Of a stretch of 64,000 bases of DNA, positions 63,901 through 64,000 are shown one piece after another (the stretch's first letter is position 1; the number at the start of each line of letters is the position of its first letter). The notes under the pieces were generated by a model. The model was not told the DNA's origin. It saw nothing but the letters and a program-made list of their open reading frames with translations, and made no database searches. The stretch covers positions 62,001-126,000 of the forward strand of contig NZ_AYSE01000005.1 in assembly GCF_000504165.1 (NCBI RefSeq), in the 5' to 3' direction. Origin of the DNA: Bacillus sp. FJAT-14578 (lineage in GTDB: Bacteria > Bacillota > Bacilli > Bacillales > Bacillaceae_H). A program made the position numbers and the translations under genes.

Positions 63901-64000
63901 TGAGTCGATGTTGTATGAAATGAAAAAGCATTTGGGGGAGCTGCCGATTATTGGAGTCAACACATACTTGAACCCGAATCCCCCATCTGAAGAGACGGTT
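60986..64000 (+). CDS. icmF: Fused isobutyryl-CoA mutase IcmF (partial, runs off the window)
   Basis: First 1005 codons of an adenosylcobalamin-dependent mutase that interconverts isobutyryl-CoA and n-butyryl-CoA; full IcmF is about 1080-1090 residues, so the end is missing. Domains: N-terminal B12-binding domain with axial H22 in [10 protein letters not shown], a central MeaI-type G-protein chaperone (P-loop GTGGAGKSS near 203-211), a helical linker and the substrate TIM barrel. F574 and Q731 (in GVFPF and GQNTCIF) stand where methylmalonyl-CoA mutase has Tyr and Arg, the pair that separates isobutyryl- from methylmalonyl-specific enzymes. RBS agggagg precedes ATG. Confidence 0.95.
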   Translation, partial: MERYSLKNPVRFVTASSLFDGHDASINIMRRILQASGAEVIHLGHNRSVEEIVSAAIQEDVQGIAISSYQGGHIDYFKYMYDLLNERGASHIRIYGGGGGVIIPKEIEELHEYGIARIFSPEDGRKLGLQGMINVMLQECDFVTTGEMGHEGGSLNSSNHQLVAKLISLAENGTCGSREQAATLEEIKGKAASSTSITPILGMTGTGGAGKSSLTDELLRRFLNETPHLSIAVLSIDPTKQKTGGALLGDRIRMNAVSSPRVYMRSLATRKSGSELSAAIKDAIAIVKAAGFDLIIVETSGIGQADAQIKDICDVAIYVMTSEFGAPSQLEKIEMMDYADFVVINKFEKKGSEDAKRQVERQYQRNHMLFDQDLETMPVYGTIASQFNDPGTNTFFVKLIEFMRRKLKVNWETNLQVIEKVVPQHVIIPPERETYLREISDTVRSYHRQAEEQVEMARRFYQVEGALHALQQLQSEETALEALEQAAENFQKQLSGQSAQHLQTWPEMKKRYNDDQLVTNIRGKEIRTKLKTVTLSGLSIPKIMLPAFRDYGEILRWIYKENVPGSFPYTAGVFPFKREGEDPKRQFAGEGTPERTNRRFHYLSKDDEAKRLSTAFDSVTLYGEDPDYRPDIFGKIGESGVSVCTLDDMKKLYQGFDLCHPSTSVSMTINGPAPIILAMFMNTAICQQVEKETQRLGRRLTEAEYEQVKTVTLRTVRGTVQADILKEDQGQNTCIFSTEFALKMMGDIQQYFIEKDIRNYYSVSISGYHIAEAGANPISQLAFTLANGFTYVEYYLSRGMKIDDFAPNLSFFFSNGLDAEYTVIGRVARRIWAIVMKEKYGANERSQKLKYHVQTSGRSLHAQEVDFNDIRTTLQALMALHDNCNSLHTNAYDEAITTPTEESVRRAMAIQMIITKEHGLTKNENPLQGSFIIEELTDLVEEAVLQEFERLSQRGGVLGAMEMQYQRGKIQDESMLYEMKKHLGELPIIGVNTYLNPNPPSEETV

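Overview
The window is chromosomal DNA from an endospore-forming, low-to-medium GC member of the Bacillaceae. Evidence: gene order and protein lengths match the Bacillus subtilis ywd-ywf-ywh-ywi-ywj region (pdxK, ung, ywdI, ywdK, gerQ, hemQ, pta, lipL, rsfA, ywfO, ywgA, ywhB/C/D, pbpG, speE, speB, ywiB, argS, uvsE, clsB, fadF); three sporulation genes are present (gerQ, rsfA, pbpG); ribosome binding sites are strong and GTG/TTG starts are common. I saw no tRNA, rRNA, prophage, transposase or CRISPR array. I cannot name the species.

Layout. 0.4-8 kb: accessory genes, namely a membrane fatty acid desaturase, an ATP-binding/winged-helix protein with a heptapeptide-repeat linker, YbaK, topoisomerase III and a double P-loop ATPase. 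8-18.8 kb: a PTS permease with a cytosolic endonuclease/phosphatase-fold enzyme, a RocB-type peptidase, an SDR without the usual catalytic Tyr, an orphan sensor kinase, DUF3243, a HAD phosphatase, a formate/nitrite channel and pdxK. 19-26.4 kb: a HisC-like aminotransferase, then an alanine cassette (adeR-ald-alr, with a divergent amino acid permease that has a perfect cre site). 26.5-34.4 kb: stress protein, PLD-like enzyme, convergent gnd and zwf (pentose phosphate), a staygreen homologue, ung and ywdI. 34.4-53.3 kb: the conserved block ywdK/gerQ, hemQ, pta/lipL, rsfA, ywfO-ywgA, ywhB, ywhC-ywhD, pbpG, speE-speB (polyamines), ywiB-argS and uvsE-clsB. 53.4-64 kb: a fatty/branched-chain acyl-CoA degradation cluster, fadF, thiolase, 3-hydroxyacyl-CoA dehydrogenase, two acyl-CoA dehydrogenases, a TetR regulator and the B12-dependent fused isobutyryl-CoA mutase icmF (cut by the window end). 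A FadR-type operator overlaps the fadF promoter.

The most unusual layer lies between genes. Four families of dispersed, hairpin-forming repeats (called A-D here) recur. Family C (nine copies) begins or ends exactly at gene stop codons in three places and supplies the last residues of YwhD. Families B and C show paired base changes that keep their stems. A parS-like 16-mer sits inside a long palindrome at 32.38 kb. Other notable items are the 21-bp/7-residue repeat in the first ATPase, the staygreen homologue in a non-photosynthetic host, and the acyl-CoA operon that lacks an enoyl-CoA hydratase.
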